This document shows, one piece after another, positions 52,081 through 59,444 of a stretch of DNA of 64,000 bases. The notes below the pieces were generated by a model. It made no database searches, had not been told where the DNA came from, and worked only from the letters and a program-made list of their open reading frames with translations. The stretch covers positions 62,001 through 126,000 of the forward strand of contig JACRMH010000003.1 in NCBI GenBank assembly GCA_016219545.1, written 5' to 3'. Source of the stretch: Chloroflexota bacterium (GTDB lineage: Bacteria; Chloroflexota; Anaerolineae; Anaerolineales; Villigracilaceae). Each line of letters begins with the position of its first letter. Within the stretch, counting starts at the first letter, position 1. Made by a program: the position numbers and the translations under genes.

Positions 52081-54791
52081 CCAAACACGAATTACCAAAA
52101 GCCTATGATTTCAAATCCACGGAACAGCGCATCTATGCAATGTGGGAAACGGGTGGATATTTCAAGCCGCATAATGATCCCAACAAGCCCGATTTCGACC
52201 CGAACGTGAAGCCGTTCGTCATTTCGATCCCGCCGCCCAACGTGACGGGCGAACTGCACATCGGTCACGCCATGTTCGTCAGCGTCGAGGACCTGATGAT
52301 CCGCTATCACCGCATGAAGGGTTTCTCCACTTTATGGGTTCCCGGCTCCGATCACGCGGGTATTGCCACGCAGCTCATGGTGGAACGCGACTTGCTAAAA
52401 AATGAAGAGATCACCCGCGAGGAATTGGGACGTGAAAAATTCGTTGCGCGCACCTGGGAATGGAAGAAGAAATATGGCGGCATGATCTATAACCAGATTC
52501 GACGACTCGGCGCATCCTGTGATTGGGATCGCGAACGCTTCACACTTGACGAGGGGCTGAGCCGGGCAGTTCGAGAGGCATTCGTTCGTCTGTATGAAAA
52601 AGGACTGATCTATCGCGGCCCGCGTCTCATCAACTGGTCACCGGGACTCAAGACCGCAGTGTCTGACCTCGAAGTGGAATATAGCGAGGAACAAGCCACG
52701 CTCTATTATTTCAAATATATGATCGCGGGTTCAGATGAATTTATCCCCGTTGCAACCATCCGTCCCGAAACGATTCTTGGGGATACTGCTGTGGCAGTCC
52801 ACCCTGAGGATGAACGTTTTAAGAAATTCATCGGGAAGAAAGCCATCGTGCCAATCCTTGGGCGCGAGATTCCTATCATCGCCGATGATTATGTCAGCAT
52901 GGAATTTGGTACGGGTGCGCTGAAGATCACCCCCGGTCACGACCCGAACGACTACGCCATCGCACATCGCCATGACCTGCCGATCATCTCGATGCTTGAT
53001 AAGGAAGCAAAGGTCAATGAGAACGGTGGCAAGTATCAAGGTCAGGATCGGATCGTGGCGCGTAAAAATGTTTGGTCTGATATGAAAGATGCCGGCCTCG
53101 TCATCAAGACCGAGCCGTACACCACCACCATTCCACGCTCACAACGTGGCGGTGAAATTGTCGAACCGATGATCTCGGAGCAATGGTTCGTGAAAATGGA
53201 ATCGCTTGCGAACAAAGGCCTTGATGCTGTGCGCAATGGTCAAATAAAAATTGTGCCTGAGCGTTTTGAAAAAGTCTATTACAACTGGCTCGACAACATC
53301 AAAGATTGGTGCATCAGCCGCCAGCTTTGGTGGGGACATCGCATCCCGGTTTGGTATTGCGCCGATCACCACATGACCGTGACGCGCGAAGACCCAACTC
53401 AATGCGCGGCATGCGGCTCGAAAAATATTCATCAGGACGAGGATGTGTTGGACACATGGTTCTCTTCGGGCTTGTGGCCTTTCTCCACTTTGGGCTGGCC
53501 AGAGCAGACGCCTGACCTGAAATATTTTTACCCGACTTCCTACATGGAAACGGGCTATGACATTTTGTTCTTTTGGGTCGCGCGCATGATCATGACTGGA
53601 CTTGAATTCACGGAAGTCCCGCCATTCCACACTGTGTATCTGCACGGACTTGTCCGCGATGAGCACGGACATAAAATGTCTAAGACCAAAGGGAATGTAC
53701 TTGACCCGCTCGTTGTGATGGACGAGTTTGGCACGGACGCTTTGCGTTTCACAATGTTGGTTGGTTCCACACCCGGCAATGATACGAACGTCGGCATCAA
53801 GAAAGTGGAAGCCAATCGCAACTTTGCAAATAAGATCTGGAATGCGGGACGCTTTGTGATCAATGCGATTGATTCTTTGGACGATGGGCCGCAGACCATG
53901 GACAGTACGGTTAATAGTCAATCGTCCACCGTCTGGTCACTAGCTGATTCCTGGATCTGGGCAAAACTCCAAACCCTGATCCGCGATGTGGAAAGGCAAT
54001 TCCAGAATTTCCAGTACGGTCAGGCCGGACAGCAAATTTATGAATTCATCTGGAACGATTTCGCAGATTGGTATGTGGAGATCGCGAAGGGACAAATTCA
54101 GAACCCTGAAAGCAGAAGGCAGACTGTTGAAACACTGGTGCGCGTGTTTGATATTTCATTGCGTTTGCTGCATCCCTTCACGCCCTTCATCACCGAAGAA
54201 GTGTGGGGACACCTGCATACTGCCTTGAAAGAATCTGAGCTAAGAGATTTATGCAAGGATTGGCCGGATGCGCTCATTGTCGCCAAGTTCCCCGAGCCGC
54301 GTGACCCCGAAGGCTGGGAAGAATCCAAGATCGCGGATTTCACCCTCATTCAGGAACTGGTGCGTTCAATCCGCAATTTGCGCGCGGAGAACAATGTTGC
54401 GCCGTCCAAGAAACTAGCCGCACAATTTGCGGCAGGCGACAAAACAGGTTTGCTTATAGAACAGTCCGCGATGATCGCTGCGCTTGCCGGTTTGAATGTG
54501 GATGAGGTCAAGATCGAAACATCCATCGCCCAAAAACCGGAAGACAGCGCCGCAATTGTGGCTGGCTCTGTTGAGATCTATCTCCCGCTCACCGGCATGG
54601 TGGATCTGGCCAATGACAAGCCGCGCCTTGAAAAAGAATTGAAGGAAGCACAGTCTCATATTGAGCGGCTGGAAAAACTTCTCTCCAGCGATTTCGCCAA
54701 CAAAGCCCCCGCCGCGCTGGTCCAAAAGGAACGCGAGAAGTTGGATGGCTATAAAGATACTGCCGAGAAGATCAAGGCACAGTTGAAATGA
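52077..54791 (+). CDS. valS: valine--tRNA ligase
   Basis: A 904-residue class Ia synthetase. HIGH motif in GELHIGHAMF, KMSKTKGN, editing-domain segments TIRPETILGDTAV and MEFGTGALKITPGHDPND, and the C-terminal coiled-coil tRNA-binding arm (EKELKEAQSHIERLEKLL). It charges tRNA-Val and deacylates Thr-tRNA-Val. Between the catalytic core and the anticodon domain (about residue 603-622) it has an odd low-complexity stretch LDDGPQTMDSTVNSQSSTV derived from a dispersed repeat. It overlaps the DinB-like gene and is under the Val T-box. Confidence 0.96.
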   Translation: MTKHELPKAYDFKSTEQRIYAMWETGGYFKPHNDPNKPDFDPNVKPFVISIPPPNVTGELHIGHAMFVSVEDLMIRYHRMKGFSTLWVPGSDHAGIATQLMVERDLLKNEEITREELGREKFVARTWEWKKKYGGMIYNQIRRLGASCDWDRERFTLDEGLSRAVREAFVRLYEKGLIYRGPRLINWSPGLKTAVSDLEVEYSEEQATLYYFKYMIAGSDEFIPVATIRPETILGDTAVAVHPEDERFKKFIGKKAIVPILGREIPIIADDYVSMEFGTGALKITPGHDPNDYAIAHRHDLPIISMLDKEAKVNENGGKYQGQDRIVARKNVWSDMKDAGLVIKTEPYTTTIPRSQRGGEIVEPMISEQWFVKMESLANKGLDAVRNGQIKIVPERFEKVYYNWLDNIKDWCISRQLWWGHRIPVWYCADHHMTVTREDPTQCAACGSKNIHQDEDVLDTWFSSGLWPFSTLGWPEQTPDLKYFYPTSYMETGYDILFFWVARMIMTGLEFTEVPPFHTVYLHGLVRDEHGHKMSKTKGNVLDPLVVMDEFGTDALRFTMLVGSTPGNDTNVGIKKVEANRNFANKIWNAGRFVINAIDSLDDGPQTMDSTVNSQSSTVWSLADSWIWAKLQTLIRDVERQFQNFQYGQAGQQIYEFIWNDFADWYVEIAKGQIQNPESRRQTVETLVRVFDISLRLLHPFTPFITEEVWGHLHTALKESELRDLCKDWPDALIVAKFPEPRDPEGWEESKIADFTLIQELVRSIRNLRAENNVAPSKKLAAQFAAGDKTGLLIEQSAMIAALAGLNVDEVKIETSIAQKPEDSAAIVAGSVEIYLPLTGMVDLANDKPRLEKELKEAQSHIERLEKLLSSDFANKAPAALVQKEREKLDGYKDTAEKIKAQLK
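53880..53940 (+). repeat. in-frame repeat inside valS ('GACGAT-GG-CCGCAGACC' family)
   Basis: GACGATGGGCCGCAGACCAT then GGACAGTACGG and AGTCAATCGTCCACCGTCTG; the two halves are rough inverted copies (GACGATGG and CAATCGTCC; GCAGACC and GGTC). It resembles the lutBC insert at 13996-14030. Confidence 0.55.
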
Positions 54792-54797
54792 ATTTGT

Positions 54798-54840
54798 AGT
54801 AGGGGGTGACCCATTGGGTCGCCCCCTACAATGATATAAT
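54798..54840 (+). promoter_or_regulatory. palindromic repeat plus extended -10 promoter before the FMN riboswitch
   Basis: GTAGGGGGTGACCCATTGGG then TCGCCCCCTAC (54798-54829) is a palindrome of the TAGGGGCGA family and may terminate valS. Directly after it, TGATATAAT (54832-54840) is an extended -10; start of transcription near 54847. Confidence 0.65.
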
Positions 54841-54856
54841 CACAGCACAACTTAAT

Positions 54857-55011
54857 AACCTTCGGGGCAGGGTGAAATTCCCGATCGGTGGTAAAGCCCA
54901 CGAGCCTCTTTAGGCAGTGACAAATTCCTTTTTGGGAAATGGGTACCGCAAAAAGCGGGCATGACTCGGCGTAATTCCGAGGCCGACAGTATAGTCTGGA
55001 TAGAAGAAGGT
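54857..55011 (+). promoter_or_regulatory. FMN riboswitch (RFN element)
   Basis: Conserved RFN core: CTTCGGGGCAGGGTGAAATT, CCCGATCGGTGGTAAAGCCC, ACGAGC, then CCGACAGTATAGTCTGGAT and GAAGAAGG. The closing helix is ACCTTC/GAAGGT. A variable arm (54905-54960, with ATTCC/GGAAT and CCGCAAAAAGCGG) is longer than in many copies. FMN binding is expected to end transcription at the hairpin at 55050-55080. Confidence 0.96.
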
Positions 55012-55049
55012 AAACGACAGGACCGTGTGGTCTCTGTGTGGATTCATGC

Positions 55050-55080
55050 CCCGAAAACGATTCTTGTTTTCGGGATTTTT
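55050..55080 (+). terminator. FMN riboswitch terminator
   Basis: CCCGAAAAC (55050-55058) / GTTTTCGGG (55066-55074), loop GATTCTT, then ATTTTT. Confidence 0.9.
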
Positions 55081-55211
55081 ATTAGGATGAAGCCGCGTCA
55101 GACTCCGCCTTGGCCTGTGTCCGCGCCCCGCAGGTTATTCCGCGAGGCGTGTTTTTTTATAACAAAAGACCCTAAAGGTTTTCAAAACCTTTAGGGGCTC
55201 AGGACAACGCA
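55081..55211 (+). repeat. post-riboswitch leader with a second terminator-like hairpin and 'CCCTAAAGGT' palindrome
   Basis: After the riboswitch terminator the leader goes on for 130 bases. It holds a GC-rich imperfect hairpin (CCGCAGG ... CCGCGAGGCG) with seven T residues ending about 55158, and a 13-bp palindrome CCCTAAAGGTTTT/AAAACCTTTAGGG (55170-55196), similar to the terminator at 31794-31826. Confidence 0.6.
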
Positions 55212-56003
55212 ATGGACATCAATCCTTTACAAGTATTTCATCCCTCTGCAAAGAGAAACCGGCTTTGGCTTAATCTGCTTTCACTTGGGCTGGGACTGCT
55301 CTGCTGGCAGGTCACTTCCGTTTTTTCAGGCGTGGAAGTTTTCATTTTGCCGTCGCCTTTGGCAGTATGGTCGCGCTTCATGGTGGCAGTGCAGGATGGA
55401 AGTCTATTCCGCGACATTGGCGTCACCTTCTCGGAAGTAGTGCTGGGATTGGTCGTTGGCGTCATTGTTGCCACGGTGCTTGGATACTCGGTGGCAAAAT
55501 CCCGCCCGTTGGAACAAGTCCTTTCGCCGTATTTGGTGGCGAGCCAGGCAATCCCTGTGGTGGCGATCGCTCCGCTGCTGGTGTTGTGGTTTGGATATGG
55601 CATGTTGTCCAAAGTGTTGATCTGTGCGCTGATTGTTTTCTTCCCGGTGTTGATCAACACCATAGTCGGAATCCGCGCCGTGCCGCAGGCATTCTATGAC
55701 CTGATGAAATCCCTGCGTGCTTCGCGCAAACAGATCCTGACGAAAGTGGAGATCCCGGCTGCATTACCGATCTTTCTCGGCGGGTTGCGGATCGGCGCGA
55801 CCCTGTCCGTGATTGGCGCGGTGGTTGGAGAATTGATCGGCTCAAAGTATGGGCTGGGGAATCTCATCAACCGCGCGCGTGTGGGCTATGACATGCCGAT
55901 GGTCTATGTGGCTGTCTTCATGCTGGTCTTTCTTGCGCTGGGTCTATATGGCATTGTGGCGCAAGTGGAAAAAAGGTTATTAGCCTGGCAGGAACAAAAA
56001 TAA
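55212..56003 (+). CDS. ribX: riboflavin ABC transporter permease (RibX-like)
   Basis: A 263-residue BPD_transp-type permease with about six spans. It carries the EAA loop region LMKSLRASRKQILTKVEIPAALPI that contacts the ATPase, and GATLSVIGAVVGELIG, typical of the SsuC/ThiX/RibX family. Its FMN riboswitch and the ThiY/NMT1-like binding protein next to it identify riboflavin (or a precursor) as the likely substrate; RibXY systems of this layout are known from Chloroflexi. A 118-base repeat separates it from ribY. Confidence 0.88.
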   Translation: MDINPLQVFHPSAKRNRLWLNLLSLGLGLLCWQVTSVFSGVEVFILPSPLAVWSRFMVAVQDGSLFRDIGVTFSEVVLGLVVGVIVATVLGYSVAKSRPLEQVLSPYLVASQAIPVVAIAPLLVLWFGYGMLSKVLICALIVFFPVLINTIVGIRAVPQAFYDLMKSLRASRKQILTKVEIPAALPIFLGGLRIGATLSVIGAVVGELIGSKYGLGNLINRARVGYDMPMVYVAVFMLVFLALGLYGIVAQVEKRLLAWQEQK

Positions 56004-56010
56004 AAAAATC

Positions 56011-56128
56011 ATGTCGTTGCGAAGGCGATGCTTTTCGCCTGACACTTGCGCCGCGCGCCAGTGCGGTGAGCAACCTCCCTGTAATTTGGGATTGCTTCGT
56101 CAGGCTGAAGCCTTCCTCGCAACGACAT
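56011..56128. repeat. 118-base MITE-like element with 12-bp terminal inverted repeats
   Basis: The ends ATGTCGTTGCGA (56011-56022) and TCGCAACGACAT (56117-56128) are perfect inverted repeats. The interior has GAAGGCGATGC/GCCTTCC-like and GATTGCTTCGTCAGGCTGAA segments and no open frame. Partial copies are at 9712-9754, 12694-12742, 41466-41482 and 61483-61550. Confidence 0.8.
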
Positions 56129-56148
56129 AACATAAAAGGAGAAACATA

Positions 56149-57129
56149 ATGTTAAAGAAATTAGTTTTACTCATGCTCGGGCTGGCGGTCATGCTTTCGG
56201 CGTGTACCAGTTCCGGGTCCACGAATGATGGGAAGACGATCCGCAAGATCAAACTTCCAATGGGGTACATCCCCAATATCCAGTATGCGCCTTTTTATGT
56301 CGCAGTCGAAAAAGGATATTTTGCCAAAGAGGGGATCGAGATCGAATTTGACTATTCTTTCGAGACCGATGGCGTGTCACTGGTGGGCGCAGGTGAACTG
56401 CCTTTCGCGGTGGCATCGGGTGAACAGGTCCTGCTGGCGCGCGCGCAGGGACTGCCTGTGGTGTACACGTTCGCGTGGTATCAGCAATTCCCGATCTCGA
56501 TTGTTTCTGAACCTGATTTGAATATCACAAAACCCGCCGATCTAAGCGGACATACGATTGGGCTGCCCGGTTTATTCGGCGCGAATTATATAGGTTTGCA
56601 GGCCATCCTTTTTTCTGCGGGGCTGACCCTTGCTGATGTACAGGTGGATGCGATCGGCTTCACTCAAGTGGAGGCGATGTCCAGCGGGCAGGAAAACATC
56701 GTGGTTGGCTACACAGCCAATGAGCCGATCATCTTAAATTCAAAAGCGCATCCTGTGAATGAATTGCGCGTGGCCGATTACATGCAGTTGACAGCGAATG
56801 GAATTGTCTCCAGCGAAAAGACGATCAAAGATGAACCCGAGTTCGTGCGCAGCATGGCACGTGCGCTCGCGCAGGGCATTGCAGATACGATTGCGAATCC
56901 CGATGAAGCCTATACGATCAGCACAAAATATGTGGAAGGTCTTGCGGATATGGATAAGATCGTCCAGATGGCGGTGCTCACAACTTCGATTGAATTCTGG
57001 CAAGCTGAGCGGATCGGTCTTTCCAACCCGCAAGCATGGCAGAACATGAACGACCTGCTCGTGAAAATGGAATTGATCAAAACGCCGCTGGATGTGAACA
57101 AGGCGTTCACGAACGAGTTCGTGCCGTAA
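56149..57129 (+). CDS. ribY: riboflavin ABC transporter substrate-binding lipoprotein (RibY-like)
   Basis: A 326-residue lipoprotein: signal MLKKLVLLMLGLAVML, lipobox LSAC, then an NMT1/ThiY-type two-lobe binding domain (LPMGYIPNIQYAPFYVA, EKGYFAKEGIEIEFDY, LSGHTIGLPGLFGANYIGLQ, GYTANEPI). ABC binding proteins of this class bind thiamine precursors, sulfonates or riboflavin; the FMN riboswitch favours riboflavin. AAAGGAG precedes the ATG. It lies behind the MITE-like element but has no obvious separate promoter. Confidence 0.9.
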   Translation: MLKKLVLLMLGLAVMLSACTSSGSTNDGKTIRKIKLPMGYIPNIQYAPFYVAVEKGYFAKEGIEIEFDYSFETDGVSLVGAGELPFAVASGEQVLLARAQGLPVVYTFAWYQQFPISIVSEPDLNITKPADLSGHTIGLPGLFGANYIGLQAILFSAGLTLADVQVDAIGFTQVEAMSSGQENIVVGYTANEPIILNSKAHPVNELRVADYMQLTANGIVSSEKTIKDEPEFVRSMARALAQGIADTIANPDEAYTISTKYVEGLADMDKIVQMAVLTTSIEFWQAERIGLSNPQAWQNMNDLLVKMELIKTPLDVNKAFTNEFVP

Positions 57130-57190
57130 ACCGAATCACGATTCCCAACTCCCGAATCACGAGAATTGGGAATCGCGATTCGGGAATCGG
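57130..57190. repeat. word-type repeat between ribY and the ATPase gene
   Basis: Repeated and inverted GAATCACGATTCCC/CGGGAATCG and GAGAATTGGGAATC words: CCGAATCACGATTCCCAACT ... GGGAATCGCGATTCGGGAAT. It can fold on itself and leaves the ATPase ribosome binding site at its right end. Confidence 0.7.
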
Positions 57191-57197
57191 AAAACCT

Positions 57198-57944
57198 ATG
57201 ACCACAGAACCCATCCTCACTGTAAAGAATCTTTCCGTTGTCTTTCCCGATAACAACGGCGGATTACGCGCGCTGGATGACCTTTCTTTTGAAGTCCACC
57301 CGCGTGACTTTATATGTTTTCTGGGTCCTTCGGGTTCGGGCAAGACCACGCTCTTGAGGATCATCGCAAGTCTTTTAAAGCCCACAACAGGTGAGGTGAA
57401 TTTCATCCACAACCAACGACCGGAGATCGGCATGGTCTTTCAGCAGTCCAACCTTATGCCGTGGCGTACCGTGATGGATAACATCAAACTTCCGCTGGAG
57501 TTGGAAAACATGGACGAATCCGCTGCGCGCATCAAGGCGCAGGAAATGATCGAGTTGGTGGGATTAAATGGATTCGAGGACTCATGGCCGCGTGATCTAT
57601 CCGGCGGGATGGCACAGCGCGTGGCGATTGCGCGCGCTCTCATCCATGACCCGGACCTGCTTCTGCTCGATGAGCCTTTCGGGTCGCTGGACGCAATCAC
57701 CCGCGAACATATGTGGGTGGAGTTGTCGCGCATCTGGCAGGCGAAACAAAAGACGGTCATCATGGTGACCCATTCGATTAACGAGTCTTTGTTTCTGGCA
57801 GACAAGGTCCTGGTCTTAACCCAGCGTCCCGGCAAAATAAAATTTGAATTGGAAGTGGACCTGCCCCGCCCCCGCAAAGATGACATCCGCTATTCGCCGC
57901 ATTTTGGAAAACTCGCAAGGAAACTGCGCGAGGCAATTGAATAA
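57198..57944 (+). CDS. riboflavin ABC transporter ATP-binding protein
   Basis: A 248-residue ABC ATPase of the SsuB/ThiZ class: Walker A GPSGSGKTTLLRI, Q-loop MVFQQSNLMPWRT, signature RDLSGGMAQRVAIARAL, Walker B LLLLDEPFGSLDAI and H-loop IMVTHSINES. It should drive RibXY. The ATG at 57198 (MTTEPILTVKNLS) is used; the frame is open further upstream only because it runs through ribY and the repeat. It is the last gene before a terminator. Confidence 0.92.
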   Translation: MTTEPILTVKNLSVVFPDNNGGLRALDDLSFEVHPRDFICFLGPSGSGKTTLLRIIASLLKPTTGEVNFIHNQRPEIGMVFQQSNLMPWRTVMDNIKLPLELENMDESAARIKAQEMIELVGLNGFEDSWPRDLSGGMAQRVAIARALIHDPDLLLLDEPFGSLDAITREHMWVELSRIWQAKQKTVIMVTHSINESLFLADKVLVLTQRPGKIKFELEVDLPRPRKDDIRYSPHFGKLARKLREAIE

Positions 57945-57956
57945 ACATTTGACGTA

Positions 57957-57992
57957 AGTGTCGTTCTGAGCGCTAGCGCTCCGGGAATCACA
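57957..57992. repeat. short copy of the 'GTGATTCCC ... CAGAACGACAC' repeat
   Basis: GTGTCGTTCTGAGCGCTAGC then GCTCCGGGAATCAC: the inverted version of both ends of the element at 45057-45132, with its middle missing. Confidence 0.65.
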
Positions 57993-58022
57993 AGTGAGCG
58001 CTTAAGGTAAGTGAACAAAAAC

Positions 58023-58057
58023 ATCCTTCAGATCATAAGGTCTGAAGGATATTTTTT
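58023..58057. terminator. terminator after the riboflavin transporter operon
   Basis: ATCCTTCAGA (58023-58032) / TCTGAAGGAT (58041-58050) with ATTTTTT after it; it lies between convergent genes. Confidence 0.88.
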
Positions 58058-58068
58058 GAAAGTCAGAT

Positions 58069-58482
58069 TTAGAATGATTTTATAGCTTCATCAAAATCCA
58101 TGTATATTTTGAAAATGGTATTGAACCCAACCATATCCAAAATATGATCTACCTCAGGCTGGGGATTGAACAACTTGAAGTGTTCCTGAGTTTTGCTTCC
58201 GTCACCGCTGTGCCCCATTGATTTATAGGTGCTCCAGCCCTGCTCCAGGCTGGGAGGCGTTTCACCGCGCAACAGCAATGCGATGTTCTGAAATGCCACC
58301 ATCCCGGCACTGCTGATATAGGACAGCTTTGTCAGGTCCAGCAAAATATTACGGGTTCCTGAGTTGTACAATTCCTGTCCTTTGTCGATCAACTGTTGAA
58401 AATTCTGTCCATCCAAACGACCGTCAAGGCCGATCACGGTCACCGGCACAGATCCCTGTTTTTGCGAAATTGAAATGTTCAT
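58069..58482 (-). CDS. STAS domain protein (anti-sigma factor antagonist-like)
   Basis: A 137-residue protein with a STAS fold: VTVIGLDGRLDGQNFQQLID, then ILLDLTKLSYISSAGMVAF, where the Ser-Ser-Ala-Gly of the SpoIIAA phosphorylation site is kept, and FNPQPEVDHILDMVGF. An inserted loop of about 20 residues (GETPPSLEQGWSTYKSMG) follows helix 2. It probably binds a serine-kinase anti-sigma factor, none of which is nearby. AGGAGG precedes the ATG. Confidence 0.88.
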   Translation of the reverse strand: MNISISQKQGSVPVTVIGLDGRLDGQNFQQLIDKGQELYNSGTRNILLDLTKLSYISSAGMVAFQNIALLLRGETPPSLEQGWSTYKSMGHSGDGSKTQEHFKLFNPQPEVDHILDMVGFNTIFKIYMDFDEAIKSF

Positions 58483-58637
58483 TTTTACCTCCTACACTAA
58501 ACCGATAGAAATAAATTGTAACTCATTTAAGTTCAATTCAGATAAGCCTTGTCGTCAAAGGGCGCGCTAAAAGTATGTAGATGAGGGAAAATATTTGCAT
58601 GACAAGGATCACGAGTACATAAGTTGTCCGCGCTGGG

Positions 58638-59150
58638 TTAGGCTGAAACTGAATGTTGCTCCTGACGGCGTCGCCACATACTGAGGGCGAGAGAGCCCGC
58701 TGCCCCAGGAATGAAGCCGCCGACCATGCCGAAGGCCACCCCAGCACCGAACCCCTCCATGAACTGGCGTATTGCAGATGCGGTATTGAGGAACTCTGCC
58801 TCCTGCACCATTACGATCATTCCGGTACGCATACCGAGGAGAGTTCGAAAGCCGATCGCAAGTCCAAGAGAGACCGCGCCCACCAAAGCACCGGACACTA
58901 CGCCATAGGGAATGGCAAACCAGATATTGACTCTGAGTCTCTTGTGCAACCGGGCAGCGAGGATAATTCCGCCCGTTGTGACAATGGTTTGTATCACACA
59001 GGTCAAAACTGCGATGGGCCACCGCCAAACATTCGGGTCCATGTAGGGGAAGAGTGTGAACAGCCAGCCTATGTCAATTGCGATGGCAATAATCAGTCCG
59101 AAAATTGCCGCCGCCCTGAGTTCGCCACGTTGCATATTTTCTGTAGCCAT
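58638..59150 (-). CDS. hypothetical membrane protein
   Basis: A 170-residue protein with four predicted spans and two glycine-rich regions (VVSGALVGAVSLGLAIGF, GAGVAFGMVGGFIPGAAG) and a basic C-terminal tail. I do not recognise the family. Its start follows ATGGCTAC-type context about 11 bases after the DUF2277 stop, suggesting a shared transcript. The 155 bases downstream (58483-58637) hold nothing I can identify. Confidence 0.65.
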   Translation of the reverse strand: MATENMQRGELRAAAIFGLIIAIAIDIGWLFTLFPYMDPNVWRWPIAVLTCVIQTIVTTGGIILAARLHKRLRVNIWFAIPYGVVSGALVGAVSLGLAIGFRTLLGMRTGMIVMVQEAEFLNTASAIRQFMEGFGAGVAFGMVGGFIPGAAGSLALSMWRRRQEQHSVSA

Positions 59151-59161
59151 TTAGTCTCCAT

Positions 59162-59377
59162 TCAGCCCAATATGGTTTTCACGGAGCCCAAGAGCGTCAG
59201 CATCTTCCTGGTCGCATCCGCTACTTCATCCACTGCCTTTTGGAAAGTCTCCTCGTTCACCTTTGACGGCTTTCTATACCCGCTGACCTTTCTCACATAC
59301 TGTAAAGCCGCTTCCTGAATCTCCTGCTCTGTTACAGGATGATCCATATTGCGCAAGGGTTTAATACTTCTACACAT
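59162..59377 (-). CDS. DUF2277 family protein
   Basis: A 71-residue protein beginning MCRSIKPLRNMDHPVTEQEI, the typical opening of DUF2277 (Met-Cys-Arg-x-Ile-Lys-x-Leu-Arg), followed by ALQYVRKVSGYRKPSK and a C-terminal helix. Function unknown. The Cys and Arg at the N-terminus are conserved in the family. The frame extends 17 codons upstream into a repeat, so the ATG at 59377 is preferred; GGAG lies about 10 bases before it. Confidence 0.85.
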   Translation of the reverse strand: MCRSIKPLRNMDHPVTEQEIQEAALQYVRKVSGYRKPSKVNEETFQKAVDEVADATRKMLTLLGSVKTILG

Positions 59378-59391
59378 AATATCAACTCCAT

Positions 59392-59444
59392 AAGTGACGG
59401 TCACCTTTACCCACAGGGTGCTATGCAAAAGTGACTGTCACTTT
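59392..59444. repeat. two inverted 'AAGTGACNGTCACTT' words
   Basis: AAGTGACGGTCACCTT (59392-59407) and AAAAGTGACTGTCACTTT (59427-59444) are each palindromic and flank a GGGT/ACCC stem, between holB and the DUF2277 gene. Confidence 0.65.

Noticed and set aside
54961-55194. 77-residue frame inside the FMN riboswitch region
   Set aside because: It covers the conserved RFN RNA, its terminator and two further hairpins and has no coding features.
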